Of a stretch of DNA of 64,000 nucleotides, positions 32,860 through 44,739 are shown piece after piece; the first letter of the stretch is position 1; the number at the start of each line of letters is the position of its first letter. Below the pieces are notes generated by a model that ran no database searches, was not told where the DNA came from, and saw only the letters and a program-made list of their open reading frames with translations. The DNA is taken from NCBI GenBank assembly GCA_948474755.1, contig CAOLHI010000487.1:186001-250000 (forward strand), written 5' to 3'. Made by a program: the position numbers and the translations under genes. This stretch comes from Ctenosaura bakeri (lineage: Eukaryota; Chordata; Lepidosauria; Squamata; Iguanidae).

Positions 32860-34250
32860 TAACAACCACTTCATACTATGTATTGAACATGACTGGGTAT
32901 TGTTATGGCTGCTATATTGGGAAAGACTGTTGCTCCTTTCACAACAGGCTAAAAGTTTCATTTTCTCTCTTCGTATACTGTCCTGCTCTCAACTCTATAA
33001 CCATAGCTTTATTTCCTTTCTATATTTACGAAGACAAAAAAGTTTTCCCAGCATAAAAGCATTTGTCGATAACTGTATTTCTAAGAACATCTGTGGCTCA
33101 GCAGCTGCAGTGCAAATGAATATTTGAATACAGGAAAACAGCATTTGCTATAAACTTTCCCTGTCTTCTCATCTTCCCACCGCTTCTATTTTATCACTAA
33201 CTCTGCTTGAAGCACACTCCCCACTGAGAAATTGGAAAGAGTGGGAAGCAACTTGCAGCTTCATCAGTAGATATTCCCTCCAGTCAGCCACTGAATGCTA
33301 TTACAGTCAAAGTTTGCACAGTAAAAAGCCAGCATTTGGTTGAGGTGCATCTTTCTCTCAATTCAAAGATTTATTGCCCAGACACACATCTTTAGAACAC
33401 TCTTCTGTACTGCAAGGTAACCTGAAGGAAAACGTATCTTCTAATGTGACAGTTTAAAGGCATGCTGTCCTTTTGCGTAGTACAATATTAAATTGAAAGT
33501 TCTTAAGATACCCATTCTGGCATTCCTCGCTCAGTTTAAAGGAGAAGCAAAATAGTCCCAGCAGGTTTCCAATTCGATGCTCTCTTTCAGTTTGCAAACC
33601 TATCATTCAAAGCCTGCACAGATGTTTATTGCTTTGAATTTGCGGATTTGTGAACATTTCCCATAAGGCCTGGTTGATAACATCTCTCATGAGCTGGAGC
33701 AGTAACAGAAATGAAGGTCCCAGCTAGTGGAAAGTTCTCCTGCTCCAAAGTCTTGTGAAACAAATGTGAACACATGGGTGGCCTAATGGAGATTACATAC
33801 CTCTACATCAAGAATAGAAAATGTACACAGTCCTCTAGGTGCTGTCAGACTCCCAATCCAGTGACTCAACCATACTCTATGATGGCTGGGGCTGGTGTGA
33901 GCGAGATTGAACCAATGTCTAGAGCAGAATTTCTTAACTCCAGGGTCCAGGCCATTCCTGTCCAGGAATGACCTTCCCCAGGTAGAAGGGAATCCATGAA
34001 TCAAGTGCAAAAGGTTCCCCCTCCCTTCACTTTCCTTCCTGTCAGTTTAAATATTGTTCTGATTTTTTTTGGTCAAATTATGTTATGACAGTATTGTTTC
34101 AGTCTTCTTACACTGGGGCTTTTAGCACTGTTAGAGAACTTTCCCTTCATCTCTGTGTTGCTACTGTTACCATGCCCTACCATCTCTCCTATGAGATATG
34201 CAATTTTCATAAATTGGACTTATTAATGACTGGAGAACATGACTGGGAAC
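32860..34250. other. Unannotated stretch
   Basis: No gene or known repeat recognised. Confidence 0.4.
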
Positions 34251-35815
34251 AGTCTCCCATCTCCCATTTTTAAGCAAGGTGATCGAAAGGGCTGTTGGTC
34301 TTCAGCTCCAAGCTGTCTTGGATGAAACAGATTATCTAGATCCATTTCAAACTGGCTTCAGGGCAGGATATGGAGTCGAGACCGCCATGGTTGCCTTAGT
34401 GGATGATCTTCGCCTAGGTATCGACAGGGGAAGTGTGACCCTGCTGGTACTCTTGGACCTCTCAGCGGCTTTTGATACCATAGACCATGGTATCCTTCTG
34501 GAACGCCTGAGAGGGCTGGGGATCGGGGACACTGCACTTAAGTGGTTCCGGTCCTATCTCTCAGGCAGATACCAGATGGTGATGCTTGGGGACAGCTGCT
34601 CCTCGAAAAAGGAGCTTAAATCTGGCATCCCTCAGGGCGCTGTCCTGTCCCCAATGCTATTTAACATCTACATGAAACCGCTGGGAGAGATCATCAGGAG
34701 GCATGGAGCAAGGTGCTATCAGTATGCTGGTTACACCCAGATATATCTCTCCATGCCTCGGATAATAGCATCAACTAAGGGTGGCATCTCGCCTCTGAAT
34801 GAATGTCTTGAAGCAGTAATGGACTGGATGAGGAAAAACAGACTGAAGCTGAATCCAGATAAGACGGAGGTACTCGCTGTTAAGGGCCCTAGCCCAGGTA
34901 TGGAGGTTTATCAACCAGTTCTAGACGGGGTCACACTTCCCCTGAAAGACTGTGTCCGCAGCTTGGGGGTGCTCCTTGACTCGCCACTTCAGATGACAGC
35001 TCAAATAGAGCTGTCCAGGAGTGCTTGTTATCAGCTTCGGCTGATACGCCAGCTGCGCCCCTTCCTGGAGCTGGAACACCTAAAAACAGTGGTGCATGCG
35101 CTGGTAACTTCATGGCTTGACTTCTGTAACTACATAGGGCTACCCATGTGCTTAGTCCGGAAACTTCAATCAGTTCAGAATATGGCAGCCAGGTTGGTCA
35201 CCGGAAGATCTAAAACTGACCACATAACACCAATTCTGAAGTCCTTACATTGGCTGCCTCTTAGTTTCCGGGCACAGTACAAGGTGTTGGTTCTTACCTT
35301 TAAAGCCCTTCATGGCTTGGGGCCAGCCTACCTGCAGTATCGCCTTCTCCCATATAATCCGCCCCTCTCACTAATGTCCTCTGGGAGGAATTTACTGCAG
35401 CCAGTCAGAACTAGGCGGGCTGCAGTTACCCAGAGGACCTTCTCTTCTATCGCTCCCAAGCTATGGAATGGCCTGCCGGAGGAGACCCAGCATATTACCA
35501 GTCTTGACTGCTTTATAAAAGCAGTCAAGACTGATCTCTTCCGACAGGCCTTCCAAGACTAGTACTTCCACTGCCTCCCACAAACTGTCCTGCTGTTCTT
35601 TTAATAGTTAATTAATTGTTAATTGTTGTGTGTTTTAGGGGGTTGGTTTTAGCTGGGATGGTAGGTGGGGAGGATTGGGTATGTTTTTAATGTCTTTTAA
35701 TGAATATTGTATTTCATGCTGTTCGCTGCCTCGATCCATGTGGAGAGGCGGGATACAAATAAATTATGATGATGATGATGATGACGATGACGACGACGAC
35801 GATGATGATGATGAT
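34251..35815 (+). mobile_element. L2-clade LINE, 5'-truncated
   Basis: Same family as the minus-strand copy at 10707-13132. It starts inside the RT domain (CTCCCATTTTTAAGCAAGG) and ends GAGAGGCGGGATACAAATAA, then an ATG/ACG trinucleotide tail at 35767-35815. The tail composition (ATG) differs from that of the other copy (AAT/TTA). Confidence 0.9.
34279..35562 (+). pseudogene. L2-type reverse transcriptase fragment, open but catalytically mutated
   Basis: Open for 427 codons from a fortuitous ATG. Visible: FQTGFRAGYGVETAMVAL, then DLSAAFDTIDHGILLERL (motif A, catalytic Asp present) at about residues 60-77. SGIPQGAVLSPMLFNIY (motif B) lies near residues 115-132. The motif C tetrad reads YAGY (residues 149-152, bases 34723-34734) where the sister copy has YADD, so both catalytic Asp are lost. 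The thumb and C-terminal blocks (NKLKPNPDKTEVL-like, SVQNMAARLVTG, PKLWNGLPEE) follow. It lacks the endonuclease and N-terminal RT. The open frame suggests a relatively young insertion, but it cannot be active. Confidence 0.9.
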
Positions 35816-36500
35816 TGGGGTCATGCTGACCGGTCATGATTATGTGAAAGTCCAGATAGGATTATGCAAAAACACCCAACACTGGTGAGTTTGTGCTAAT
35901 TGCTTCACCTCTTCAGGCTCTTTGCATTTTTGAACACAGTGAAAGACAAACTGTCCAGGTAAAGCAATCACAGACCATCCCTTGATCTTACTCTACGGAG
36001 ATATTCCCTATACAATCTTCCTGACCAACCATTAAGAATTGTCATTAATCCCACCAATGTTTTGTCACTCTGGAGTTAAAGCAATCAGTCCATTCTGGAC
36101 CCCTTTGTCACTCTCATGGGACAGTCATTATGGCTTTGTCAATGCACCCCTTCAGAGTATGAAATAAGATATAAAAAGCCTAGCTTTGACCCCAGCCAAC
36201 TGTAGTATGTAGTACATGGTACATAGTGCCTCAGACTGCCATTGCTCTGCTACCTTCAGATGCTGTCTGAGCCCCTCTGTTGCGACCTCCTTCTTCAAGA
36301 CTGGTAACGATCACCTTTCCACCCCAATCTCTCTCTATCCAACCTTTACTATCTTTCTGATAGCTTTGTATAGTTCTAAAGAATATTCGCTTTCTCGTAT
36401 GTTTGTTGATTCAAATAAAATACTTTGTTTCACTTTAATTAGACTCCTCTGTACAGTTAGTACTGGTATACATAGGTGAATAGATCCTGATGTTACCCTC
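35816..36500 (+). mobile_element. Candidate solo LTR
   Basis: Plus-strand TATA box GATATAAAAAG at 36169 and AATAAA at 36414-36419, 245 bp apart, are spaced as in LTR U3-R-U5. A short AATTAGACTCCTCTGTACAG segment follows the AATAAA. Exact TG/CA edges and duplications were not found, so the limits are approximate. It could instead be unique sequence with chance signals. Confidence 0.35.
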
Positions 36501-37120
36501 CTCTTGCAGGCCTCCTTTGAGCTACATTTCCCCCAAATTCTAAGGAGACGCCAGCATTGCAGGTGAACCCCAACATCACCCATCTCTTAGGATAACACTA
36601 TTGTATATGGTCACATAGCATACAATCATCATTGTCACTAGGCTATGGGACAGGGGCCCATAGCTTTCATCAAATGGAACCTAAAAAAGGTGTGACTAAA
36701 AAAAACCAAAAAAAGTTTTTGACTAAAAAAGTTAAGAACTACTGATCTGGAGCCTCACAATGTCTCCAGTCCTGATCCAAGCTTCCATAGAGGTGCTTCC
36801 CTGTAGATTGATCCAGAGGCTTTAATGCCAAGGCAGTATTTCGTTAAATTTCATCAATGTTTGAAAAAATAATGGTGCTCAGAGCTGGTGAGTTTTAAGT
36901 AAAGCTCTGCTTTGTTATTTGCATCAGCTTGAGTACTTTTTAAACAATATTTAAACATGCTACATAATAAGCAATAGAGAGTGTTGTCTATAGGTAGTTG
37001 TGGTAATTGGTGACCTACATGGTAACTGGACAGTTAATCTACTCTGAGGTTTAGTCTGAAGGCACTAGACCAATTTTGGGGTTGGGGTTCAGCAAGATGG
37101 ATATCTCCTTTAAAGTTTAG
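36501..37120. other. Unannotated stretch
   Basis: No feature supported. Confidence 0.4.
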
Positions 37121-37650
37121 ACTGAAATCCAATGGTATATGACTCCACAGAAACCTATGAAGATAACACATAAAAGAAACGGTTTATGCTGGAAACGTGA
37201 GAACACTATAGGAATCCATACTTGGTGGCCATGCCAAAACAGCAAAAAATACTGGAAACAATTTATAATATAATTACTAAGATTCTACTCATAAAATTCA
37301 AAATGATCCTGGACATATGTTTATTAAATATAATTGGAAATCAGAAAGAGTTGGGAGTAAAGAAGAAGATAATATTATATTTAATAATGGTGGCAAGAAT
37401 CTGTTATGCACAATATTGGAAGGAAAAATTAGAGCCATCAATGGGTGACTGGAAGATAAAAATCATGGATATTATTGAAATGGAGAAGTTATTAAGCTTA
37501 ATGAAAGAGAACACAATCCAACAGTTTGAAATAGAATAGAGACCAATCATAGAATGGATAAAAAGCAACCAATAAGAGACTTAGAAAAACAACTTTTATG
37601 TTAAGAGTGGGATTAAGAATAGGAAATAAGATTGGACTTTTATATTAATA
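37121..37650 (+). pseudogene. L1 LINE ORF2 C-terminal fragment
   Basis: Translation in shifted frames gives GLCWKCENTIGIHTWWPC, the cysteine-rich C-terminal motif region of L1 ORF2 (CW.C...GT..H.WW.C). Frame 37222-37539 follows with IILYLIMVARICYAQYWK and WKIKIMDIIEMEKL, the usual L1 end. The frame shifts between the Cys motif and this block. The 3' UTR continues after a Helitron insertion at 37651. Confidence 0.8.
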
Positions 37651-38091
37651 CTAGCGTATACATGGGGCATTGCTGGGATTTTATTTTCTTATAGGTAATA
37701 CTTGTTAGAAAGATTGGAGATGCTATGTCTCTAATTCTCCAAACTGTCTTGTCCAGTATCTGTAACTTTTCCCCATATTCCCCAATCCAATCTGCATTCA
37801 GAGTTATTAACATGTAGAGGTTGGGTTCCTGAGGGAATATACTGCCCTCCTCTTTGCTGCTAGGCCTCAGCTCCATAGCAACTGACCTATTCAAGACAGA
37901 CACCATTGAATGAGGCCCAAGAGCTCACTGGCTGAGAAGTCTAAAGGCTCCTCCCTAAACTGCAAACCCCAGGATTCCATAGAATCTTCTTAAGCAGTCA
38001 ATCTTATGAGGTCTTCGCCTGACACAGCCAATCATATGAGGCCTTCGCCTGACACAGACAAACAGAAAAACTTTGACTTTTATATATTAGA
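37651..38091 (-). mobile_element. Non-autonomous Helitron (441 bp) inserted in L1
   Basis: On minus it starts TCTAATATATAAAAGTCAAAG, preceded by A, and ends GCCCCATGTATACGCTAG, followed by T. That is the Helitron layout (A|TC...CTAG|T) with no target duplication. The AT-rich start and GTATACGCTAG end resemble animal Helitrons. Inside are a fragment of family A (37913-37984) and a ~30-bp tandem duplication (TATGAGGYCTTCGCCTGACA, twice, 38006-38060). No Rep/helicase. Confidence 0.7.
37913..37984. mobile_element. Family A fragment inside Helitron (copy A10)
   Basis: GGCCCAAGAGCTCACTGGC, TGAGAAGTCTAAAGGC and CCTCCCTAAACTGCAAACC are the centre and part of one arm of a long-form A element. Both termini are missing, so it was probably captured or recombined into the Helitron and not transposed there. 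Confidence 0.65.
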
Positions 38092-38154
38092 TTCATATTA
38101 TGTGGGTAAATATAGACGCAATAAATACAACAATAAAAAAGATAATTAATAGAA

Positions 38155-39108
38155 AGTAGGTTTTGATGGATGCATGACTTGGATGAAGGAGTGGAGGGCA
38201 TGATGATCAAATTTGCAAATGACACCAAATTGGAAGGGGTTGCTAATACACCAGAGCACAGGACCAAAATTTAAAATGACTTTGACAGATTGGAGAGCTG
38301 GGTCAAAGCTAACAAAATGAATTTCAACTAAGAGAAATGTAAGGTCCTGCACTTAGGCAGAATAAATGGAATGCACAAATATAGGATAGGGGACACATGG
38401 CTGGATAACAGTATGTGTGAAAGAATCTAGGAGTCTTGGTAGATTTCAAGATCACAAGCTGAACATGAGTCTGCAATGTGATGTGGCAGCCAAGAAAGCC
38501 AACGCGACTCTTGGTTGCATCAATAGGAGTACGGTGTCTAGATCAAGGGAGGTAATAGTACTACTCTATTCTGCATTGGTTAGACCTCATCTGGAATACT
38601 GTGTCCAGTTCTGGGCACCTGAGTTCAAGAAGGATATCGACAAGATGGAATGTGTCCAGAGAAGGGTGACCAAAATGATGAAGGGTCTGGAAGCTGTCCT
38701 CTATGAGGAGTGGCTTAGGGAGTTGTGGATGTTTAGTCTGCGGAAGAGAAGGTTGAGAAGGGACATGATAGCCATGTTTAAGTATCTGAAGGGATGTCAT
38801 GTCAAGGAGGAATAGGCTTGTTTTCTGCTGCTCCAGAGACTAGGACAAAGAGCAATGGATTCAAGCTGCAGGAAAGGAGATTCCACCTGAACCTCAGGAA
38901 GAACTTCCTGATGGTCAGGGCTGTCCAGCAGTGGAATATGCTGCCCCGGAGTGTGGTAGAGTCTCCTTCTTTGGAGGTTTTTAAGCAGAGGCTGGATGGC
39001 CATTTGTTGGGAATGCTTTGACGGGTGTTCCTGCATAGCAGGGGGTTGGACTGGATGGCCCCTGTGGTCTCTTCCAACTCCTCTATGATTCTGCGATTCT
39101 ACGTGGAA
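38155..39108 (+). mobile_element. CR1 LINE, 3' ~950 bp, inserted in L1
   Basis: 5'-truncated within the RT domain. It ends GGACTGGATGGCCCCTGTGG, then TCTATGATTCTGCGATTCTA, the CR1 octamer 3' end. It splits L1-like AT-rich 3' sequence (38092-38154 and 39109-39460). Confidence 0.9.
38209..38815 (+). pseudogene. CR1 ORF2 reverse transcriptase C-terminus, degraded
   Basis: FANDTKLEGVANTPE (38209 on) corresponds to RT motif C, with Asn where the first catalytic Asp is expected. Frameshifts and stops lie between here and 38417. The frame 38417-38815 then carries LLYSALVRPHLEYCVQFWAP, VQRRVTKMMKGLE and KRRLRRDMIAMFKYLKG, the signature C-terminal region of CR1 RTs. Confidence 0.9.
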
Positions 39109-39460
39109 AAACCAGTATTGAATTTGAGGAAAATGCACAATAAGGATTGTAGGGGTGGTGGGAGGGGAAATATAGAATAGGGTAGGGAGAAGTAAGTAAG
39201 GGAATATAAAAATATAAAATGTACATAGAAGAAGAGAGGTTGTGGGTGAGGGAATATGAAATATAAAAAGAACAAATATTGTGAATGTATTGAGATGTGT
39301 ATGTATCTTTTAGTTTTTGTAAAAGAAAGAATAAAAAGTTTTTCTTTTATGTATTGGATGAAAGCTTATAAATATAAATATTTATATAAAAATAAAAGCA
39401 AACATATTTTTAATGATAATATAAAAATTACAATTAAAAATAAAATTTAGGCTAAAATCT
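39109..39460 (+). mobile_element. Probable L1 3' UTR remainder
   Basis: A-rich sequence with repeated AAATATAAA and AGAATAAAAAG, ending in A-rich AATAAAATTT near 39441-39449. It is consistent with the 3' UTR of the L1 whose ORF2 end is at 37121-37650. Inferred from order and composition only. Confidence 0.45.
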
Positions 39461-40095
39461 GACATGAAGCCACCACAGTACAAAAAGAAAGCTCTGGGTA
39501 AATGTATTTAACAGGAATGGCTGTCTCCGAATATCTGGCTGGCCATGCCTTCCCCGGCCAACCCTTAACCCACAACCAGGATACATATTCTAGCCCCTCC
39601 CCCTTGTTCTTGCTCCAACTGATGCCAGAAGGCAGAAGGTGCACAATTTTGCTTTGTTCCTCCTTTCAGCTTAAGGCAAACATATTTAATCCCCATTGAT
39701 TTCAGCAGCAGAAATTTAAGCAAGGGCTTAACTCTGCTTCTAAAATCAATGGCGCTTAGATGAGTTTTGTCTTGGTCCCTGTGGACGGAACTCCTTTCCG
39801 CCTTCTGCGTAAACGGAAAGCTTGCGCACGCTACACCAGTCTAATGAACTGGGGTCTGCCCAGGGCCATTTGGTAATGTTGATTTTGCAGCATCAACAAG
39901 AGTAGGAGCTATGCAGGAGAGCAGGATTTACAGCTGCATGAGATCTGAGTGTCTGTCATGCAAACCGCTGAAATTCAGCTGAAGCAGCCAGGATGCTTTT
40001 TCCTGCCTACAGTGTTCTTGACAGAATTCTATCTTTTCCTGTCCAATAAGAGGAAGCCATGGCGTATACTGCTACTTTCATGTAGATCAAACTTA
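39461..40095. other. Unannotated stretch
   Basis: No feature supported. Confidence 0.4.
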
Positions 40096-40522
40096 GGCCC
40101 TTTTCGCATCTTACCTTTTTCCATGGCTGGGGAGGGCGTCTCGCGCGAGAAGCCTCCTTCGCGAGGCTGCTGCTTCCCCCTCCTTCCTTCCGCAGGGCGC
40201 TTCATGATGACGCGACCGTCGCGCAAGCGCCCCGCCCCTTCCTTCCACAGGGCACTGTGGGAGCTGTAGGCTCTGCGGGGAAAGGAAGCGCTTCCCGCCC
40301 GGCTCGCCGACGCACCGCATGGAGGTAAGTGCGTGAGGGCGGTGTGAGCATTGCGCGAGCGCAGGCTATTTTCGGCTTCAAGCCAAAAATCAAAAAATAC
40401 ACCCGGGGCCCGCTTCAGCATCATGAGCGCCGCGCAAGTGGGAGTGCGTCGTTCGCAGCGGCGCTCCCATTTGCGTGGTGCTCAAGGGGCGCTCGCGCAA
40501 AAAAAAAAGTGCGAAAAGGGCC
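40096..40522 (+). mobile_element. Foldback element family B (copy B4, 427 bp)
   Basis: Ends GGCCCTTTTCGCATC and GTGCGAAAAGGGCC, flanked by TTA on both sides (40093-40095 and 40523-40525). It has the highest CpG density of the B copies (CTCGCGCGAGAAGC, GACGCGACCGTCGCGC), so it is probably the youngest. It contains GAGGTAAGTGCG at 40322 and the hairpin TTTTCGGCTTCAAGCCAAAA. Confidence 0.9.
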
Positions 40523-41987
40523 TTAGTCTGTTAATATCTGTAGGGGAAAAAGGGCTTTATGAAAACAAAACAAAAAAATGCTTTTTGCCCCAATTGCTTT
40601 TGTGTACAGCTGGGTGACAGTGCTGGGGCTGCAGCCAGACTTACAAATGTCTTGACTCTTCCAGAGGCAGCTATCGAGTTCCATGCTGAGGGGCAGTAGA
40701 TCCTCATATGATTTTATTTTTCACTTGAATGGATCTAACCTCATTGCTGAACTTATTTTGGGGATAACATCCAGTACCTTGAATAACTCCTTTAAAGTCT
40801 GGAATAAAACCCAGTATGGATTCTTTGCATTCCAAATATAGGTGCCACCTACTGTCCCTGATATATTGCAGTCTAGTTCAGCCACTGCATCTTGCTTTTG
40901 CTATGAAATTGGACTAAAAATAGTTTCACCTAGCAGAATGACTCCTCCAGTATCAGATTAGCCAACTGGACCACTGCTGTATCCTCTATCTGGATGCTAG
41001 GGTATCTCCAGTCTTTTCAGTAGAAAGGCAGCTCAGCTCTGCTGTGTTTTACACTGTGAAAGGAACTATGAACTCTGCAGAGGATGGAGGCAATTCTGAG
41101 CTTCCAGTGCTGTTCTATACTTTCAAAAATGTAACACCAATGCTTTCTGCTTTTTTCCCCTCCTAGCAGACATTGGGGATAGCCCATCACGTCAAGCAAT
41201 GAGTCTCCTTTGAGTATCTGCCATCCCTTCTTTCTGAGAGGCAGCAGTCAAGCCCAAGAATACCAGATATGGAGACAAGAAAGCAACAGAGCAGACAACC
41301 CTGATTGCAGGAAACTCTAACTAGCTGTTTCCAGCTCTCTTGCCCCCTAGTGGCACACAGTAACTTACATGAGCTAGTTGCATTTCTTTCCCTTCAGTTT
41401 CACTATTTTCTATGCCTTCACATTCGTGCAGAGTTCTTGTGTGGCATGCAGATAAGCAGGACTTGGCTTATGTAATGCACCTTCTGGACAAGGCCTGTGG
41501 CTATATGACAGCAGAGAAAGAGTAGTCTGAATCAGGTAGTGAACGCTTCAGTAAGCTTTGGGAAGAGCTGGACATGGAAAATCTTTTGGTGCAGTATAGG
41601 GGTGTTTCTCCATGTCATAACCATCAAATGACCTATATTACCCCTATAGAAATTTCTGGTTTGAGTAAGGCTGGTGGCAAGTATAGTTGTAGTTGTCGTG
41701 ATATAGGGCTCACTTTGGGGATTTTTGTATATTTAGCCTGGAAGGTTTGCTAATAAGTTTTATACACCAGGCAAAGAGCTCCCTACATGGCTCAGCTTTT
41801 AACCTTGGATGTGATTTCCATGGGTGGCCCAATACAGACATGTCCCCATTGACACAGAATGGAAACACAATAAATCACTTGTTTCCAGGCCAGAGAGCTG
41901 CCCCTTTAAGTAATTGCTTCTCAGGAAGTGGGTGGACCTGAGAAGAATAGTCTGGCCCAGAAAGTGTTAAAGGGCTGAGTTGTCCAT
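40523..41987. other. Unannotated stretch
   Basis: No feature supported. Confidence 0.4.
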
Positions 41988-42189
41988 GGCCATTTCTGCA
42001 CTACCTTGTTATAGTGCTATTATCCCACTCTTAAGATCCTGTGGAATTCTGGGGTTTGTAGTTTGCTTAGGCCAAAAAGCTCTCTGGCTGAGAATTCTAA
42101 ATTCCTCTCCCTAAACTACAAACTCCAGAATTCCACAGGGTGTTGAAAGTAGACTAATAGTGCTATGACAGTGTAGTGCAGAAACGGCC
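41988..42189 (-). mobile_element. Foldback MITE family A, long form (copy A11, 202 bp)
   Basis: Ends GGCCATTTCTGCAC and GTGCAGAAACGGCC. The centre CTGGCTGAGAATTCTAAATT gives minus orientation. Flanks CAT and TAC, so the duplication is not clear. Confidence 0.85.
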
Positions 42190-42470
42190 TACTTCTTTCT
42201 CCCTGGGCTCTGTCCATGGTCCTGAAAGATCATCCATCAGTTCTCCTTGTTACTGGAATCCTATCCTGAGATGGAACCCTACCTTTAGGGCAGACTTTGG
42301 AAGTCATACATTAAAAGTAAGGAAATTAACTGTAACACATTAATTTGGGTGAAAGTGAGGGCATAACAATATACCTGTTATGGTTAATGAAATGACTGGC
42401 AATGGCATTATTACCATTAATATAATGAGTCATTTTTACTCATGATTTCCAAACTGGGTTTGCTGTGGAG

Positions 42471-42689
42471 GGAGTGTGGGGTAGCGGTTTGAGTGTTAGA
42501 CTAGGATTCTCAGAGACTAGGGTTTCCCTGCTCAGCCATGGGAACCCACTGGGTGACCTTGGGCAAGTCACACTCTCTCAGCTTCAGAAGGAAGCAAAGG
42601 CAAAACCCCTCTTATCAAGAAAACACCATGATGGTTTTGTCTTAGGGTTGTGATAAGTCAGAAAGGACTTGAAAGTACATAACAACAAA
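42471..42689 (+). mobile_element. Sauria-type SINE, near full length
   Basis: Head GGGTAGCGGTTTGAGTGTTA; core CTCAGCCATGGGAACCCAC and GACCTTGGGCAAGTCACAC; tail TGATAAGTCAGAAAGGACTT, ending ACATAACAACAA. Confidence 0.85.
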
Positions 42690-43482
42690 GTAGTAATTTT
42701 TTTTTCTCATGAATTCCAAACTGGTTTACTTTGGACAGAGGCATGTTAAGGGAATTTTTGACCATTTTTTTCAGTTTGAAGGGTTCTTTTAAAAAATAAA
42801 ATGAATTGGCAATATAACCTATTAGTAACATATAATGAGCCATAGCCAAGAAGAGGTCCTTTTGTTGTTCTTGTTAATGTATAAAGCTGGTGGTACACAA
42901 GCTCTAAAAACAACATTCCAAGCCTAGCCTTTGGTCTTCTGCTGTGCCCGGAAGGCTAAGCCAAGGATTGGGGAATCATCCCTCTGTTTTTTTTTTCCCT
43001 GTTGAAGGCTGCACTTCTTTGAGATCAATTTGGGCACATGGTGTTAGTTGGAAGTCTCTTTTTCTCACTTGCCCTGTCCCTTTTTGCCCCTCTGCTTTTG
43101 GCACCCTTTCACTCTGCCTCCATCTTCTTCCTTGTTCAGCAGGCTCCTGGAGGAGGGACAAACCACCATTGCTAGGAAATCAGGCCAAGGACTGAAGTCT
43201 GTGCACATGTCCGTTAACTTACGTATCAACTCTGCTCCCCTAGGACTGACCTTCCTGTTTGTCTTCTGGGCTGTTTTTTAATTGTGTCTTGATTCCATGT
43301 GAGTTACTTGGTGATACCCTTAAAAAAAACTTTGCACAAAACCTTCTCCAAATGGTTTCCTGTTCTGAGATTTTATCCTTGAGATATACCGCATTGAGAT
43401 TTTAGTCATGCTTCAAAACTCTCTGGAACTGTGCCATCACACATGTATATTTGTGGGATATATGTGTATTAGTGTAGTATGG
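42690..43482. other. Unannotated stretch
   Basis: No feature supported. Confidence 0.4.
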
Positions 43483-43676
43483 TAAGATAGCCAACATGAA
43501 ATAGTGGTATGAGCTATGGAGACCCACAGCATGGCCTTGGGCAAGTTGTACTCTTTCAGCCACAATGGAAGGTAAGGGCAAACCCTTTCTGAACAAACCT
43601 TGCCAAGAAAAACCCTGTGATAGATTCACCTTGGAGTTGCCGTAAATCAGAAATGATTCGAAGGCACACAGCAAGT
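43483..43676 (+). mobile_element. Sauria-type SINE with short head
   Basis: GATAGCCAACATGAAATAGT, GGCCTTGGGCAAGTTG, ACAAACCTTGCCAAGAAAAA and GTAAATCAGAAATGATTCGA. Part of the head between boxes A and B is deleted. Confidence 0.8.
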
Positions 43677-44735
43677 GTGGTACTACTAAAACACAATTAA
43701 TGGAATGATTGTTTCAAGGCAGTGGATTTGAAGTGATTTCTTTCTCCCTCCTTACCAGCTTTCCTCTCTTTGGCATGGTGAAGTTAACTTTATATTCCCA
43801 TATACTCTCAAAACCCTACCTGCTACTCATCCATTTTTTTAAAAAAACTTTGCCAAAATACAAAACTAAGAAGATAATAGATTACTCAGGTTAAAATTTT
43901 TTAAAATATAGTCTACACACACACACACACATGCACACGTGCACACACGCACACGCACACACACATTCTCAGACACTCAATTAGTTGCTTCAAAAGCTTT
44001 GGCCTTTACTGAGAAAAAAAAAGAGAGGCAGAGATGGACAGACAGATCCTTGACAGCATCAGGTTTCTTTGTTTTTATTTGGAAAATTAAATTGCAGTAG
44101 CAAAGTTTTGTAGCCGCCAAGATTTGTCATGGTTTAGATGGCCTGTTTCCCTTGTCTAATGAATCCAGGCACTGTAAACTTCTGAGGCTTTAAACTGATC
44201 AACAATAAAAGTCGACATGGATTTGAAAGACAGCTTTTGCTATAGCTTCAGTGATTCTTAGAGACAATTTGGGAAGCTAACACAAATTTTCTTGAAACCT
44301 CTGGAAAATCAGATTTCCAATGGGGAAAATGAAAAAAAAAATGGCAAAATTATAATGCAAGAGTGCTGTCGTTCAGAGTGGGGGGCTCCAGCCCTATGAT
44401 TCTGCTTCACAACTGGATAGGGAGGGAAGACCCACTAGCCTGTGGGGTCAGAGCCCCCTCCATAGAGGTCAGAGAGTTGATATCTGTATCTCTTTCAGTT
44501 TTCATCTTTTTCAGTGAGTGAGTTGGTCAAGTTTTCTCACTAAGGGTGAGGAAAAGTCACAAGAAGCAAAGGCAAAAACCAAAATGAGCTCTAAAAATAA
44601 TGTCCAAGGAAGGTGAAATAACTGTGGAGAGAGGAAGGGCTCAGAGTTTTCATGGTAGGGCAGAGCAGAGGAAACAAGGAGTTTCTTCCAACATGGGTGG
44701 GTGATGTGTGATCTGCTAGACATTACTGGCCTTCA
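43677..44735. other. Unannotated stretch with (CA)n at 43913-43965
   Basis: A CA microsatellite with CG interruptions. Otherwise nothing recognised. Confidence 0.5.
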
Positions 44736-44739
44736 GCTT

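Noticed and set aside
37913..37984. Independent family A insertion
   Set aside because: Both termini and any duplication are missing, and it lies inside Helitron limits. Treated as a captured fragment.
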